Part shown: positions 46,686 through 59,264 of the stretch, piece after piece | Numbering within the stretch: the stretch's first letter is position 1 | Layout: each line of letters starts with the position of its first letter | NCBI GenBank assembly: GCA_033961575.1 | Contig: CM066737.1 | Span: forward strand, 100,902,709 to 100,966,708 | Source: Aselliscus stoliczkanus | Taxonomy: Eukaryota > Chordata > Mammalia > Chiroptera > Hipposideridae | Direction of reading: 5' to 3' | Length of the DNA: 64,000 nt | The notes under the pieces: generated by a model | What the model was told of the DNA's origin: nothing | The model's database searches: none | Seen by the model: only the letters and a program-made list of their open reading frames with translations | Made by a program: the position numbers and the translations under genes

Positions 46686-49453
46686 ATTTAAAATGAAAAT
46701 AGTTGGGGAGAACACTTTCATTTCTACCAACAACAGCCTAAACAGAGGCTAATATGTAAATAAATGGTTTTGTAAGAAATTGCTAGATGCTTGGACATGT
46801 GAGAGAAAGATAGGAAAGTTTTTATTTTGATTGTGAGTATCCCAAATTGATGTGAGGAAAGGAAATGATTGCTACTGAGTAGGGCATGGAGCACCATCTC
46901 TGCCAAAAGATGTGGCTAATGAAGACTTAATTTGTTTTTTTTTTTGAGTAGTCTCCTTTTATATACTGAAAAATTGACACACAAGGTGGCAGTTTTCCCA
47001 TGCAAGTCACCATGTTTGTATTAATCTCACCTCCTCCCCGTTTCCCAAACAAGGGGCACAGCGATACCCCTTCTCCATCACCCTAGGAGCACACCAGACA
47101 TCATGGCCACTGACTCTGTTTTCCCGCCATAAAGCAGCTTCTAGAAGGTGTGCCGCACAGGCTGTGAGAACACCGGCTGTCAGGGTTATTTGACTGTGTT
47201 GCGTTCTGTGACAGCATGATCCATTGGCTGCTCTTTGGAAGACGATATAGTAGAAAGAATTGGCCCCTGCTGGTGCTTAAAAGGTGCTGGAGGGGAGGGT
47301 TAATTTATTGCTAATACATGCTGTGTTAAAAATAGAAAGAAAAATGTCTTTTGTTCCCACTTTGCCTTTTGGTACAAAAAGCAGGGGGGCAGGGAATCTA
47401 GTGACCATGATTAGAAGTCACGTTTTTGGTCCCAAGTTAAACCTGTAGAGTTGTCTGAGAGGTAGGAGAAAGAAATCCTTTATTCCATGCCAGTGTGGAA
47501 GCTTCTTGAAGCAGCTGTCCTCTGCAGATGTCAGGATGCGCTTGCCACACTAATCTTGGGGGCATTTATCCCCTGGCCCCAGACCTCCTGAACTTGCATT
47601 TGCACTTTCTGTCTGTTGACCTGAGGTAGCACTAACGGGCTCTGGAAACCTTCTGCAGTGTATCAGGTCTGCTGGTGGCAGCCAGGGAGGAAACAGGCTC
47701 AGGATCCATGAGACCTACTTTTGGGATCTGGAAACAGAGGCTGGGTGAGAAAAATGGCCCTTCAGAGAGGCGCCCAATAAAACAGCCTTTGGACTGAAGA
47801 CCTGTGGACTCAGAGTGGTCAGACGGGAACAGTATTTAAGGGAGATGCAAGGAGGCTTCTGTGATCTTGGGTGAGTTGGTTTCATCCTGCACTTGGGTAT
47901 TTTTAGAGCTGCTATGGGTGTTCAGACCCTAAGAAATGAGCATGCCCAAAGGAGAAAATCAGCAGTGTGAGAGGCCCCACCAGGTCTTACTGCAAGACGG
48001 GGCTCTGCCGTATGCCTTTCGTGGCTCCTGGGGCCCAGCCACCAATCGCTTCCTTCTGGACCAGGCAGTGCCAATTCCTAAACTGTCTCTCATTTTGAGG
48101 GAGTCAGTAGACCCCCTGGGAATCAGGCTTTGCTGCAATTGCAATAAGTTTCAGTGATTGATTAATTTAATTAAGGTATTTGGAGTTTCGCCTGCCTTTA
48201 ACATAATCCACCTCTATAAAATCTCTTATGAATTGAAGCAAATATTTATGTGGAAATAGCCTAAAATTGCTTCCCTGGCCAACTTGGAGCAGGGGAAACG
48301 ATAGTAGCCTGGCTCTAACTACCTATACTGCTCTTTAGGGAATGTATAAAATATATGATTCTTTTTCCTAGAGAAAAATTTAAGCACACTTTTCTTCATC
48401 TGATTTCCTCACTGTTCTCTCCTTTTCCCCTCTCTTCCCACCCCTTCTAATCTATCTAAATCTATTGGAAATGGACAAGTCCAACCCTTAAATGAAACAA
48501 GGGCAGGTGGATGGAGTGGTTGGTGAGAGAGGCAACGGGGAAAAGAAGCTATCTTCCCCGTGGGATCAGGAAGCTCCAAGAAGATAGTTAATTTCTCAGC
48601 ACTAAGTGTTCCTTTCTCTGGCCTGCCCACTTGAGTGTGACCCACTTTCAATTCATTCATGTTGTGTGTTCTCCCTGGCTCAGGGGGAAAGGTCACCCAC
48701 TCTGCTTTCTGTGTCATGAAAAGAAATCAGTTGGGGCCTCCCTGAGATGTCTCCCTGACAGCAGACCCTTGGATGTTCATCATTTGAAGTGGGTTCTCCA
48801 GCTCCCACTGGCCCAGCATTTTATCTACAAAAGGCATTGCTATTTGCCTGGGGCTGGGTAAGAAAGCTGTATGTTCTGTTCTTTTAGGAAGAAAAAGGGT
48901 AGGGATGGGATGAGGCTTTAGGAGGGAAAATGATACGACCAAAACCCAAAAATAAATATGGAATGAAGACCATAATTAGATCTGTTATTTTTATTTATGT
49001 CATACAATCAGAAACCACAGTTAAAACCTTCCTCTGGTAATAAAAATGCGATTGTCAATCATTGCTGGCTGAATGACCTTTGAATCTTAAATTGCAGCCA
49101 GGCTAATGTGGCCCCAGCTGTACAAGCCTATTCTCCTTTTCTTCTCATCCCTGCTTCCTTCCCACAGAAATAAAGTGGTGCAGATCTACCGATAATTCAG
49201 GTATGACATTAATCAAAATTCCAGTAGAAATGAGAAAGTCATTCTAGCAGCAGGCAAGTTTTACAGCTGTAGGCCAGGACATTCAAATTTGCATGAAAGT
49301 TACATGAAAACAGAAAACCTTATTTAATCAGAACCTAATACCAGACCCAATCTAATCCTCATGAGTACATATATTAACTTGTGCTTAGCATCAGCATCAC
49401 TCACTGCCCCTGACCACCCCACCTTGGACAGAGCAATCTGTATTTAAAAACTG

Positions 49454-49502
<49 letters not shown>

Positions 49503-50357
49503 AATTCATTATTTTGCATTTGCTATTTCTGTGCCTCTTGTACTCATAATTGAGGACACACATGGCACTCAGAAAGGAATTCTTAAAGATTTATCAAAGG
49601 AGAGGAAGAGGCACAAAGAAAATGGTGAAAGAGCTTCCTATGAAGATGATAAATTGGTTTGGTAGAAAAGTCTTAGCTTTATTTTCCCATTTTTACCCTA
49701 TGATACACATGAGATGTGTAGCTAATTATAATCATTCTTAAGCTTATAGCAATGAAAGGAATAGAATGTTTGAAGCCCCTTGGTCCTGGCTGCCCTTTGC
49801 AACCACATTTAAAGGGCTCCAGTATGAAGCATTTAACAAGTGTGACCAGGGTCAGCCCCTGAAATGAGCTGGTGGGATTTCTTACCACCAAAGTAGTACG
49901 GTGGGGGAAAATTCGATGCTGAGCCAAGACAACTGGTCAACCATGGTTTTTTCGCTCTGGGATGCCTAGTAGGTCATATTAACTCCAACAGCACTTGGAT
50001 TTCTCATCTGTAAAAGCAGCAGGGTTCCATTTAAAGTGCTACTACTAAATCCCTTCCATTGGAATATTCTAGCATCTTGGAGTACAATAACATTGTCTTT
50101 GACCTAATTTTTCTTTTAGGGAGATGTGAATAAAGTTCAATGTGACAATTCAGTTGAAGTATTAGATGGCCACTTTTTGGTCCAAAGCTATGATGTCAGG
50201 GATGTGAGTAGTTTTAACCTTTTGTGGATCACAGGTTCCTCTGAGTCTGGTGAAAGTTCTGGATCTCCTCCTTAGGAAAACACACACGTGACTATTTATG
50301 TCCACTTTGTATGCTGCATTGAGGGTGGTGGAATTCCAGATTACAGTTGAGAACTTC
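46686..50357. other. Gene-free stretch of about 3.7 kb
   Basis: No exon supported. The (TA)n tract at 49455-49500 lies here. The region 48940-49340 is complex, non-repetitive sequence ('gcgattgtcaatcattgctggctgaatgacc') that could be a conserved non-coding element. A donor-like gtaagaaa follows an open frame near 48860, but no matching acceptor is convincing. Confidence 0.45.
49455..49500. repeat. (TA)n microsatellite, 23 units
   Basis: Uninterrupted TA dinucleotides over 46 bases. Such tracts melt readily and can extrude cruciforms. Confidence 0.97.
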
Positions 50358-50373
50358 CAGACAGGAGATTTTC

Positions 50374-51483
50374 TTTTTTTAAATATTTTTTAAAATTTTT
50401 ATTAGTTTCATATGTACAAAACAATGCAATAGTTATCCTTTTCACCCCTTACAAATTGACAACCCCCTCCCCCATCCACTCTCCTCTACCCCGATATCAT
50501 ACATATCTATTACAATTCCATTGACTCCATTCCCACACTATACTCCATATCCTATGACTATATATGTATTAAATTATAGTTGACATATAATATTATTCAG
50601 TGGCAGCTTCAGACATACAGTGCAGTGGTCAGGCCTCTACGCCGTCCATGAAATGGTCTCCCTAACCAGACATGAGTCCATCTGGTCCCCTAAAAAATAT
50701 TTACAACATTATTGATTATATTCCCCAAACTGTCTTTTCTATCCCTGCGGCAATATTGTAGTTACCAATTTATGTTGCCTCGTCCCTTCCCCTTCTCCCT
50801 CATGCCCACCCCCGTCCCATCTAGCAATCATCAGTTTTCCCTCAAAGTCTCTGAGACTATTTCTGTTTACATTGCTCATTTATTCAGTTTTTCAGATTCC
50901 ACATATAAGTGAGATCATATGGTATTTGTCTTTCTCTGACTGACTTATTTCACTTAACATAATGTTGTCTAGATCCATCCATACGGTGCATATGGTACGA
51001 TTTCATTCTTCTTTATAGCGGAGTAATACTCCATTGTATAAATGTACCACAGTTTCTTAATCCAGTCAGTTACCGATGGGCATTTCAATTGTTTCCAAGT
51101 CTTGGCTATTATAAATAGTGCTGCAATGAACATAGGGGTGCATATATCTTTTCGAATTAGTGTCTTGAGTTTTTCAGGATAAATGCCTAGGAGTGGAATT
51201 GCTGGGTCAAAAGGTAGTTCCATTTCCAGTTTTTTGAGATACCTCCATACTGACTTCCATAGTGGCTGCACCAATCTGCAATCCCACCAACAGTGCAGCA
51301 GGGTCCCTTTTCCCCCACAGCCCCACCAGCACTTGTTGTTTGTTGATTTATTGATGATAGCCTTTCTGACTGGAGTGAGGTGGTATCTCATTGTGGTTTT
51401 TATTTGCATTTCCCTAATGACCAGTGAGGTTGAAAATTTTTTCATATGCCTGTTGGCCATCTGTATGTCCTTTTTAGAGAAAT
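50374..51483 (-). mobile_element. 5'-truncated L1, 1.1 kb, intact insertion boundaries
   Basis: A perfect 16-bp duplication 'cagacaggagattttc' brackets it (50358-50373, 51484-51499). On the minus strand it holds the C-terminus of ORF2, a stop at 50969-50971, about 600 bp of 3' UTR and an A-rich tail. This is one of the younger L1 copies in the window. Confidence 0.95.
50969..51483 (-). pseudogene. L1 ORF2 C-terminal segment, open frame
   Basis: About 170 in-frame codons cover the end of ORF2p: '[19 protein letters not shown]', the cysteine-rich '[18 protein letters not shown]', '[12 protein letters not shown]' and '[16 protein letters not shown]'. Endonuclease and reverse transcriptase are absent because of 5' truncation. 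The frame extends upstream into flanking DNA by accident. Absence of stops argues for low age rather than function. Confidence 0.93.
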
Positions 51484-51734
51484 CAGACAGGAGATTTTCA
51501 AGCCTCATCCAAGTTCTAGAGGTCTGTAGCTGCATTGTAGAGCTTTAGGCAGCAAAATAGTTTTAGCATTTACTAACTCATTAGGTATTTTATTAATAGC
51601 TTCTAAGATTACCTCAGGCCAGAGGTGAGGGACAGCCCTCAAACACCTACTCACTCTCGCTACCAGATCTTTCCCACTACCTGCTTCTTGAGTTACACCC
51701 TGGTTAACATTATTTATATCTAACGAATACCTGT

Positions 51735-51965
51735 TAACACATACTATGTGCGAGATATAAATTTTTTAAGTTAATGTATTTAATCCTTACAAAAACCCTA
51801 AGATGTAGATAATATTGTCATTCCCGTATTACAAGTAAGAAAACCAAGGCACAGGGGATTAAATAATTTGCCCAAAGTCATTGAGTTAGTGAATGGTGGA
51901 TCTGGGTTTAAGACTCATAAATCTGGCTCCAGAGTCAAGTGCTCTTAACCACCATGCCTGTTTCT
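51735..51965 (-). repeat. MIR SINE
   Basis: Reverse-complement MIR blocks 'ggattaaataatttgcccaaagtcattgagttagtgaatgg' and 'ctggctccagagtcaagtgctcttaaccaccatgcc' are clear. Confidence 0.82.
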
Positions 51966-54669
51966 AAAGTATTTGGGTAATAGAGATTGAAAACCAAAAA
52001 ATATTCCGTGAAAATTCTTCAAGTTGTATACTTGTGATTTGTGAATATTGTTGTATGTATGTTATTCTTCAATTTAAAAAATCCACAATTAAAAATATAC
52101 TATATTGGTGAGAAACAGTTTTGACAGCGAGAAAAATCTCATGAACAGTGGCTTAAACCAGAGTTATTTATTATTTGTTTAACAAGGAGATTGGTGGTCT
52201 CAGAGTTGATTTGGCAAGCTCGGTGGCATCCCAATGACCCGGGCTCTTTGCGTTCTCCCTCTTGCCCATTTTCAGTGTTCTGGCAGTCTCTCCTCATAGT
52301 CACAAGATGGCTGCTATGCCTCCAACCACCATATCTGCATAGCAAGGGGTGGTCGGCAAAGGAGATCTCCTCACATACTTCTCTTCTTTTGCAAAGCCTC
52401 CCAGCAGACTTCCCCATTAGTCTCTCGTCGTAATTAGGTAAAATGGCCACCTTCATATAAGGAAAACCAGAGAAGTGAGTCTCTGACTTTTCCAGCCTCT
52501 ATGGGCTGTGATGGGGAAGAAAGAAGGGGTGAGAATGAACATTGGGTATCTCTCAGAAATGTCTGCTACACAGTTCCTGGATAACAACACTTCCACACTG
52601 AGAGAGGAAGATAGGAACAGAAATAAAGGGAAAGCCTTCTTAGAAGACAAAGGTAGCCAATTACTACTTTTCTCTAGATTAAAAAAAAAAGTCTCACTAA
52701 TCCCTTCAGAAGAAGGTGTAGAATATAGCTGACAGTGAAAGCTATTAGGAACAGCAAGTCTCTCCCATCAAATTGGAGGGATGAGCTCTTAACCAATGGC
52801 TTAATTTGAGTCTTTGAAAAATGGCCCTTTCATTATCTTCCTTAATGGAGTATACATCAAATTTAGTGTGTCTCCCAGACACCAGACTACATTTAAACAG
52901 ATGGTGCAAGTTTTCCAACCTTCTACTAATTCTCGTGCATTTTAGCAGTTAAAATGCCTAAAGGAAGTACCATTCTGGTGGAAGGAGAGGAATGGTTGGT
53001 TAAGAAGTCTTGCCTTCAGCTTTGTGTCTGGATGGCAATGATCCTTTCCCTGTTCACATTATCTACTAAACTCCTTAAAATTCATGTCTGGGGAGGAAAG
53101 CATTTTTCTGCAGCTTTCAAGAGACCTACCACCACAGTGTTTGGTTTGTGGGGTTTTGTCTTAATTTAAGTTCACCCAGGAGATGTTAAGACAAGGATTC
53201 TGGTACGAATAGTTCATTGAGTGATGAAAGAAATATTAGTAGGGGACTGGGGAAGTGAGACGGAGAAAGGAAGGCAGTGAGCAGAGCATGCATTATCAAG
53301 TAAATTGCCATGTTGAATTGCATTTGATCTCACTAGGAAATTCTGGGGAAGTGGTGTTAAATGCATATTTCAGGGTTTTTCAACCTGACAGCAAAAGATC
53401 TGGGGTGTTTATATACCAAATCCCCCGTATTATTGGAGGACGGCTTCTTCCAAATGGTGTTACTTCTGTGGCATTTCTGTCCTGCCACGTAGGCAGGCAA
53501 ATCTGGCTTCACTGATGACAGACAGCTCTCAGACAAAGAAATGGAGGTGCTGACATTTAGCAGTGATGAAAGTAAGGGTGTAGGTATCTTAGAACAAAAG
53601 GTTAGACCTAAGGGAGACCTTAAATGCCATTATGTCCAGAGCCCTCTCTTCTTCCTTCTCCCCATTTTACAATATAATCAGAGTCACTGTGGCCCAGACA
53701 GGTAAAACCTCACCACACCTAGGCAGTGAGTGGCCAGGCTGCAATGACAACCCAATTCTCTCACCTTTTCATCTTAGATTCCTTCATACCTGCCATGCTA
53801 TTCATAAACCTGGGGGATACTTAAAATAATTTTAAAAATTATTACTAAGTTGGATTGTCATGAAATTTAGAAAATAATTTTTCTTTCTGTTATTAGTGGT
53901 GTGTGAATATTGAGAAAATGTAACTGTTAAAAATAGTAAATTGGTTATGGGACAAAGTAAAAATAATCCTAAACACTCCTTTCTCTGCACATATGCCTTT
54001 TGGACCTAGATGATCTTTCCACAGCTGTGAGCAAGACTGTTCTCAGTTCTGGGTCTTTCTACCATGCCCTTTGGATATTCTGAGGTCTTCTGCTTACAGT
54101 CTATCTATTTGACTATTAAATACAAGATACCATTTGATGTAGCCAGCCCCATCCTGTTGCAATGCTCCCAGTGCTTCTTAAAAACGCCTTGAGGGGAGAA
54201 TTTGCAAGACCTTCTTGTCTCACAGGGAACTGATGAAACCCTGGAGATGGAGCTGTGAGATATGAGAGTGTTTAGAGAACTATTAGGGGAGAAGACAGCT
54301 CAGTTTCACAGGAGGTCTGAAGTGGGACATTCAGCCAGTGTTTCTCCAGATGCTCTATTCTTCAAGCTACTAGACTGCTCTCCACATCCTTCTGGGGGCT
54401 CCTAAGGCTCATCAGAGTCTCTGCTCCGTTCTTACTTTCCTCCTTTTCTCACATCTTCTGACCTCACTCACCCATTTCTCCTACTCTAGGAAGGACTTCA
54501 TTCTGGATTGGAGGTCAAAAGAATTGGAGCAGAAGCAGAGTGAGTCACATAGCGAGTCTAAGTGTGCAGATTGATCTCTCACTGTTAAGTAGCTTGTGAC
54601 ATCTTTGTACCCAGAGGTTGATGGCTGGATTTTATAGCTGAAACTCTTTACAAGAGCTCTTCAGCTTCT
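51966..54669. other. Gene-free stretch, partly ancient repeat
   Basis: About 52110-52610 looks like an eroded dispersed repeat ('gcgagaaaaatctcatgaacagtggcttaaacca') but I cannot name it. Another weak SINE-like piece may lie at about 53600-53730. No exon supported. Confidence 0.4.
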
Positions 54670-55060
54670 CTTTCTTTTGTAGGATATTATGCATAATGTA
54701 AAGTTGAAACATATACACACAGCTCAGTGAATTTTAACAAAGTGAACACACCGTGTAGCCACCACCCAGGTTAAGGTGTGCATTACCAGCACCCAGAGGC
54801 CTACTTCATACCCCCCTATCATTATTGACACCCCAAAAGTAAAGATAATCTTTCACCATAGATTTGTTTAACATATTTTTGAACGTTATATAAATGGAAT
54901 CACACAGCATGTACTTTTTTGTGTCTGGCTTCTTTTGTTCAACATTAAGTCTGCGAAACTCATCCACGGTGTTGTGAGTAGCAGTAATTTGTCTTTCTCC
55001 AGTGTTGTATAGTATTCAATTGTATGAATCAACTACAAGTTATCTATCTGTTTGGGTCAT
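54670..55060 (-). repeat. Old L1 3' UTR region
   Basis: The plus text 'agtgaattttaacaaagtgaacacaccgtgtagccaccacccagg' and 'ataaatggaatcacacagcatgtactttttt' is the reverse complement of a common old L1 3' end. Confidence 0.7.
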
Positions 55061-55154
55061 TTACAGTATCTTAGTGTTGAATTTCAGAAGGTCATTGGAT
55101 GGGGTCATAATGATATACATTGGGATTATATACATTGGAATAATTATATACTTA

Positions 55155-55300
55155 GATTGCAAGTTACTCGGTTTGAAAGTGTACTGCAAGATGAGCAAGC
55201 ATTTCTAATACATTTTAACTGGGTAACCGAGTGATGTCTTGCAATATGAGTAGTTTGTTTCTGGAACAAATTATGCTCGCAAACCAAGGTATTACTGTAT
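55155..55300 (-). repeat. Tigger-like DNA transposon remnant
   Basis: 'ggaacaaattatgctcgcaaaccaaggtattactgta' is the complement of a pogo/Tigger-like terminus ending in TA. The opposite terminus is not recognisable. Confidence 0.45.
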
Positions 55301-55364
55301 AGACATTATGCCTAAAAACATTCATCAGCAGATTGACAATGGTCAATCAAGTCTGGTTATTTAG

Positions 55365-55565
55365 CTAACATATACTATTTGAAACTTACTATGTGTCAGC
55401 ATTGACTTAAGCACTTTATAAATATGAACTCATTTACCTTTCATACCAATACTCTAAGGTAGGTAACCATTATTATTCCCACTCAATGGATGCAGAAGCT
55501 TAGGCATGGATTGGATAAGTCACTTGCCTAAGGTCACATAGCTAATATCCAGAAGACAAGAAAGT
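55365..55565 (-). repeat. MIR SINE
   Basis: 'gaaacttactatgtgtcagcattgacttaagcactttataaatatgaactcattt' and 'gtcacttgcctaaggtcacatagctaat' are reverse-complement MIR blocks. Confidence 0.78.
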
Positions 55566-55984
55566 TCTGGCCAAGGGAATGGGCTTAGACCATGTCTATT
55601 GTGCCTCATGTATATACTTCTGTTACAGCATGTCAAACACCGTAGTATAGGTCTTTATCCTCTGCTTGCTCTTCTAGACTATAAACTCGAGCGCAGCATC
55701 TGCATCTTAGTTTTGCCAGTGTTGCTTCAATGAAGGAGCCAGGGGCTTTGCTGGAGTAAATACTTGTGAAGAATGACTCAATGTGGGGCAATGAGCTCAT
55801 AGGCCCCTTTTCCTCCAGTGTCTAAGATTTCCTTATACTTTCCTGATGAAAAGTGGGAGAGCCAGATGTGTGAGGAGATAGGGATGAGACAAGGAAAGGG
55901 GAAAAGGAGAGAGGCTATGCGGTCCGTTATTTTCTGGTTAACCATGCAAACTGGTCAGAACAGTTTTAATAACTTAAACCATGG

Positions 55985-56275
55985 GGGAGAGTGAGGAAAT
56001 ACAACGCAAGACATTTAAATTTTCCAGAAGCCACATTTTAAAAAGTGAGAAAGAAACAGGTGAAATTAATTGTAATACCATATTTTATTTAATCCAATAT
56101 ATCCAGAACAATATCATTTCAAGATGTGATCAATATAAGAGTTGATGACACATTTTAATTATTTTTTACTAAGTTTTTGGAACCTACAACACATCTTAAC
56201 TGGGATTGGCCACATATCAAGTGCTCAGTAGCTACATGTGGTTACTGGCTACTATACTGGAATAGTGTAGACCTA
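55985..56275 (-). repeat. Ancient DNA-transposon-like repeat, second copy
   Basis: 'gaaagaaacaggtgaaattaattgtaatacc' and 'tcaagtgctcagtagctacatgtggttactggctac' correspond in reverse to blocks of the 26655 element. Confidence 0.6.
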
Positions 56276-56284
56276 GTCTAATAG

Positions 56285-56440
56285 AGCCTTGCGACTCGGT
56301 GTAGTCCTTGGACCAGCATCATCATAATGGGAAGTTTGCTAGAAATGCAGAATGTCAGGCCCTGCCCCAGCCCTACTGCATCAGAATCTGCCCTTTAAAG
56401 AACTTTGGAGGTGATTTGTTTGCACATGGAAGTTTGAGAA
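56285..56440 (-). repeat. MER5A-type hAT MITE
   Basis: 'ccttggaccagcatcatcataatgggaagtttgctagaaatgcag', 'caggccctgccccagccctactgcatcagaatctg' and 'gaagtttgagaa' follow MER5A order. Confidence 0.8.
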
Positions 56441-56475
56441 GCCTACCAAGTGATCAACTGCATTGAGAGGGTATT

Positions 56476-57061
56476 GTCTTTTCTTTTTTATATTTATTTT
56501 TCATTAGTTTAAGGTGTACAAAACAACATAGTTATCAGACATTTATATACCTCACAATAATAATAAGTAGTATTATTAAGCATAGTAATAAGTCTAATAC
56601 CCATCTGACACTGTACATAACTATTGGGTTGTTGGAAAAGTCATAATGCATTTTTGCAATGAAAAACAGAAAAAATACGTCATGACTTTTCCAACAACCC
56701 AATATTAAAATATCATTGACTATATTCCCTCCCTATGCTGTACTTTACATCCCAATTTTATATATATATTGGTATATATAATTTTTTTTTTGCCTGACAT
56801 TCAATATTATTTCATGTTAGTTTCAGGTGTACAGTGCAGGCATTTATATAATCTATGATGTGACCCCTCCGATAAGTCCAGTACCCATCTGACACTATGT
56901 AGTCTTTACAATCAAAATGCCCATCAATAGATAATTGGATAAAGATATTGTGGTATATTTATACAATGGAATATTATTCTGCCACCAAAAAGAACGAAAT
57001 CTTCCCATTTACAACAACATGGATGGACCTAGAAGGTATTTTGCTAAGTCAGTCTGAGAGA
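56476..57061 (-). mobile_element. L1 3' fragment with 5' inversion, carrying a mariner MITE
   Basis: Target duplication 'gagagggtatt' lies at 56465-56475 and 57062-57072. The left part is minus-oriented 3' UTR (with a repeated 'aggtgtaca' module near 56510 and 56825). From about 56920 the sequence switches to plus orientation ('tgcccatcaatagataattggataaag', 'acaatggaatattattctgcca'), the signature of twin priming during integration. The MITE at 56624-56702 interrupts the left part. Confidence 0.82.
56624..56702. mobile_element. Mariner-derived MITE, 79 bp
   Basis: Arms 'ttgggttgttggaaaagtca' and 'tgacttttccaacaacccaa' are exact complements, with TA on both sides (56622-56623, 56703-56704). 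It is a sister copy of 25683-25763. Confidence 0.95.
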
Positions 57062-57072
57062 GAGAGGGTATT

Positions 57073-58344
57073 TTCTAATGAACGGTAGATACTAGCTATC
57101 GAACCCTGAAATCACAACCACAGGGTCTCTTATTAACTTCATTTGTTAACTTCCCTCCCACCTCCCTTCTTCGTTTCCTTCCTTCCTCTCTTGCTTCCTT
57201 CCCTCGGCTGGTTCCCACCTTAAAAAGAAGACTTTTTCAAATCAATAGTGCTGCTCCTCTCAAATGACAGTGCCAAGCTATTAAATTCTGCCAGCTCATC
57301 ATTTGTGAATTAAGGGAAGTGGATTCAGCCACAGCCCTATCTTTCTGCCATTATCCTGTATTAAATGTCCTTCAATTAGTATGTGCTGTGGGTCCCCTCC
57401 AAGACCCCATGCTGGTTTATGTCACTTGTGCATTAACCTCATTGGTTACTAAACATCCCTATTATTAAGCCATTAAAAGCCAGGCTCGCTCACCTGCCAG
57501 GCCTTTAGTTTCCTTTTCCATCTCCCGGATGATTTTCACAGATGGAATTTTAGTGATTTTTCACCACATTCATCTTCTCTTACCTTGCAGAAATTTATTT
57601 CCCCTGCAGCCCTCTCTTCTTTCTCTTTCTCTGTCCCATTCTTCCCCTCTCCCCACAGTGTGCTGTCTTTCTGTGATTTTTTTCATACCACTCTCTCTCC
57701 CCAGGAGAAGGTAATTACTTGGTTGAGAACAGGTTGGTTATAGCTGTGTGTGCATTCACCAAGCTGGAGCCTCGTCAGCAAGGCTGTTTCCAGCCTCTGC
57801 TGGCTTAAGCGACATTTGGCAAGTCATTGCTTTCCAACCCCATCCAATTGTTTCTGCCAGTTTGATGAAATTGCAAAGCAGGTTACAATGTCGGAAATTT
57901 GAAAGTGGATATTGCATAGGGTTATAGAACCATATTTTGAGAACTTTTTTTTGTATACCTTGTCCATCTTACCTGGGTATTTTTAAAGAGAAATGAGATA
58001 TACTTTTAGCAATGTGGGTCTAGTATTAAGCTTGATTTTTTTTAGAGAGAAAATTCGGGATGAAGATAGAAATGCTCAGCCCATGAGAATGTGCTTTATT
58101 TTCAAGTTGACATTTCACCAAGGAGACAGTGGAAGCTTTCCATTTTGCCAGACGTGGTGGGCCAAATCCGCCTGCCTCCTGTTTTTATATGGCCAGCAAG
58201 CTAAGAATGGTTTTTACATTTTTTAATGGTTGGGAAAAAAAATCAAAATACTAATATTTTGTGACACCTAAAATCTATGTGAAATTCAAATTTCAGTGTC
58301 CATAAATCAAGTTTTTGTTTTGTTTTGTTTTGTTTGCACACAGT
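57073..58344. other. Gene-free unique stretch
   Basis: Pyrimidine-rich at 57150-57210 and 57600-57650. The part near 57400-57520 and 57720-57850 is complex and non-repetitive, with no exon that I can support. A (GTTTT)n run lies at 58316-58337. Confidence 0.45.
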
Positions 58345-58485
58345 GATACCACTTACCTATTGTTTGTGGCTGCTTTCACACTATAATGGCAGAGTTGACT
58401 GGTTATAACAGACCATATGGCCTGCAAAGCCCAAAATATTTATTCTATGCTGCTTTACAGACAAAGCTTGCTGACCCCCTGGTCA
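58345..58485 (+). repeat. hAT-Charlie type MITE fragment
   Basis: 'gtggctgctttcacactataatggcagagttgactgg' and 'gaccatatggcctgcaaagcccaaaatatttattc' match the family at 21017-21190; it ends 'gcttgctgaccccctgg'. Confidence 0.72.
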
Positions 58486-58542
58486 TAGGGTACTAGTTCC
58501 CAACTTAGGCTGCATCTTGGGGAGCTTTTAAAAATACAGATG

Positions 58543-58676
58543 TGGGAGCTGGCCGAGTGGCACAGTGGTTAAGCGCTGGCTTGGGAAGCCAGCGGCCCCG
58601 GTTTGGGTCCCACATATGAGGGCCAGTGACACTGCCCTCTAAAAAGAAAAAGGAAAAAAGAAAAAGAAATAAAAAG
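58543..58676 (+). mobile_element. Young tRNA-derived SINE, short form
   Basis: Head 'agctggccgagtggcacagtggttaagcgctgg', B-box-like 'ggtttgggtccc', end 'cactgccctct', and an A/G-rich tail. Perfect 13-bp duplication 'aaaaatacagatg' (58530-58542, 58677-58689). Confidence 0.95.
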
Positions 58677-58689
58677 AAAAATACAGATG

Positions 58690-59264
58690 CATATGTCCAA
58701 TCCCTAATGGTACTGATTTAATTATTTGAAAGATATCCTAGAAATTGGACATTTAAAAACTTTTTCAGGTAATTATCCTTTGCAGCCAAGATTTAGAACC
58801 ACATCACCCAGTGTAAGGAGATGTAAAACTTTATTCACTCATAATGATTTGAGGACCTAAAAAAAATTTGCTCCCTTATATAACATGGAAATATTTCTAA
58901 CTTCATTTCCTTTCCTTGCTTTCATCAAGCTGCTTCTAATTCTTGTCTGCTTGCCTAGCTTTCATTTCAGTTCTTTTCCCTATCTGAGTGTCTTTGTGAC
59001 TCACATGTTTCCAAACACCATCGAAGAAAAGTAAGGAAAGCCAGGTTGAATGATGGTCACTCCTAATTTTAGGACCATCTCATTGAGGCTTCCGTTAGGA
59101 ATTGTGCCTCCTCTGGGTGGAGGAAGGCCATGATGACTGACGAATGCTGAGAAAAATCCCTTCTTCCTCAACCACCTAGCAACATTCTACTCACCGCTCT
59201 TTCAAGATACACTGAGACTTTCCTCCAGGAGCTGGGACACCAGCTGGCATTTACTGGTTTACTT
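58690..59264. other. Gene-free unique stretch
   Basis: No repeat or exon recognised. Confidence 0.5.

Noticed and set aside
48631..48865. Possible exon ending at a gtaagaaa donor near 48860
   Set aside because: The upstream acceptor lacks a good polypyrimidine tract, and the 76-codon frame has no similarity I know. Single splice-like sites are common by chance.
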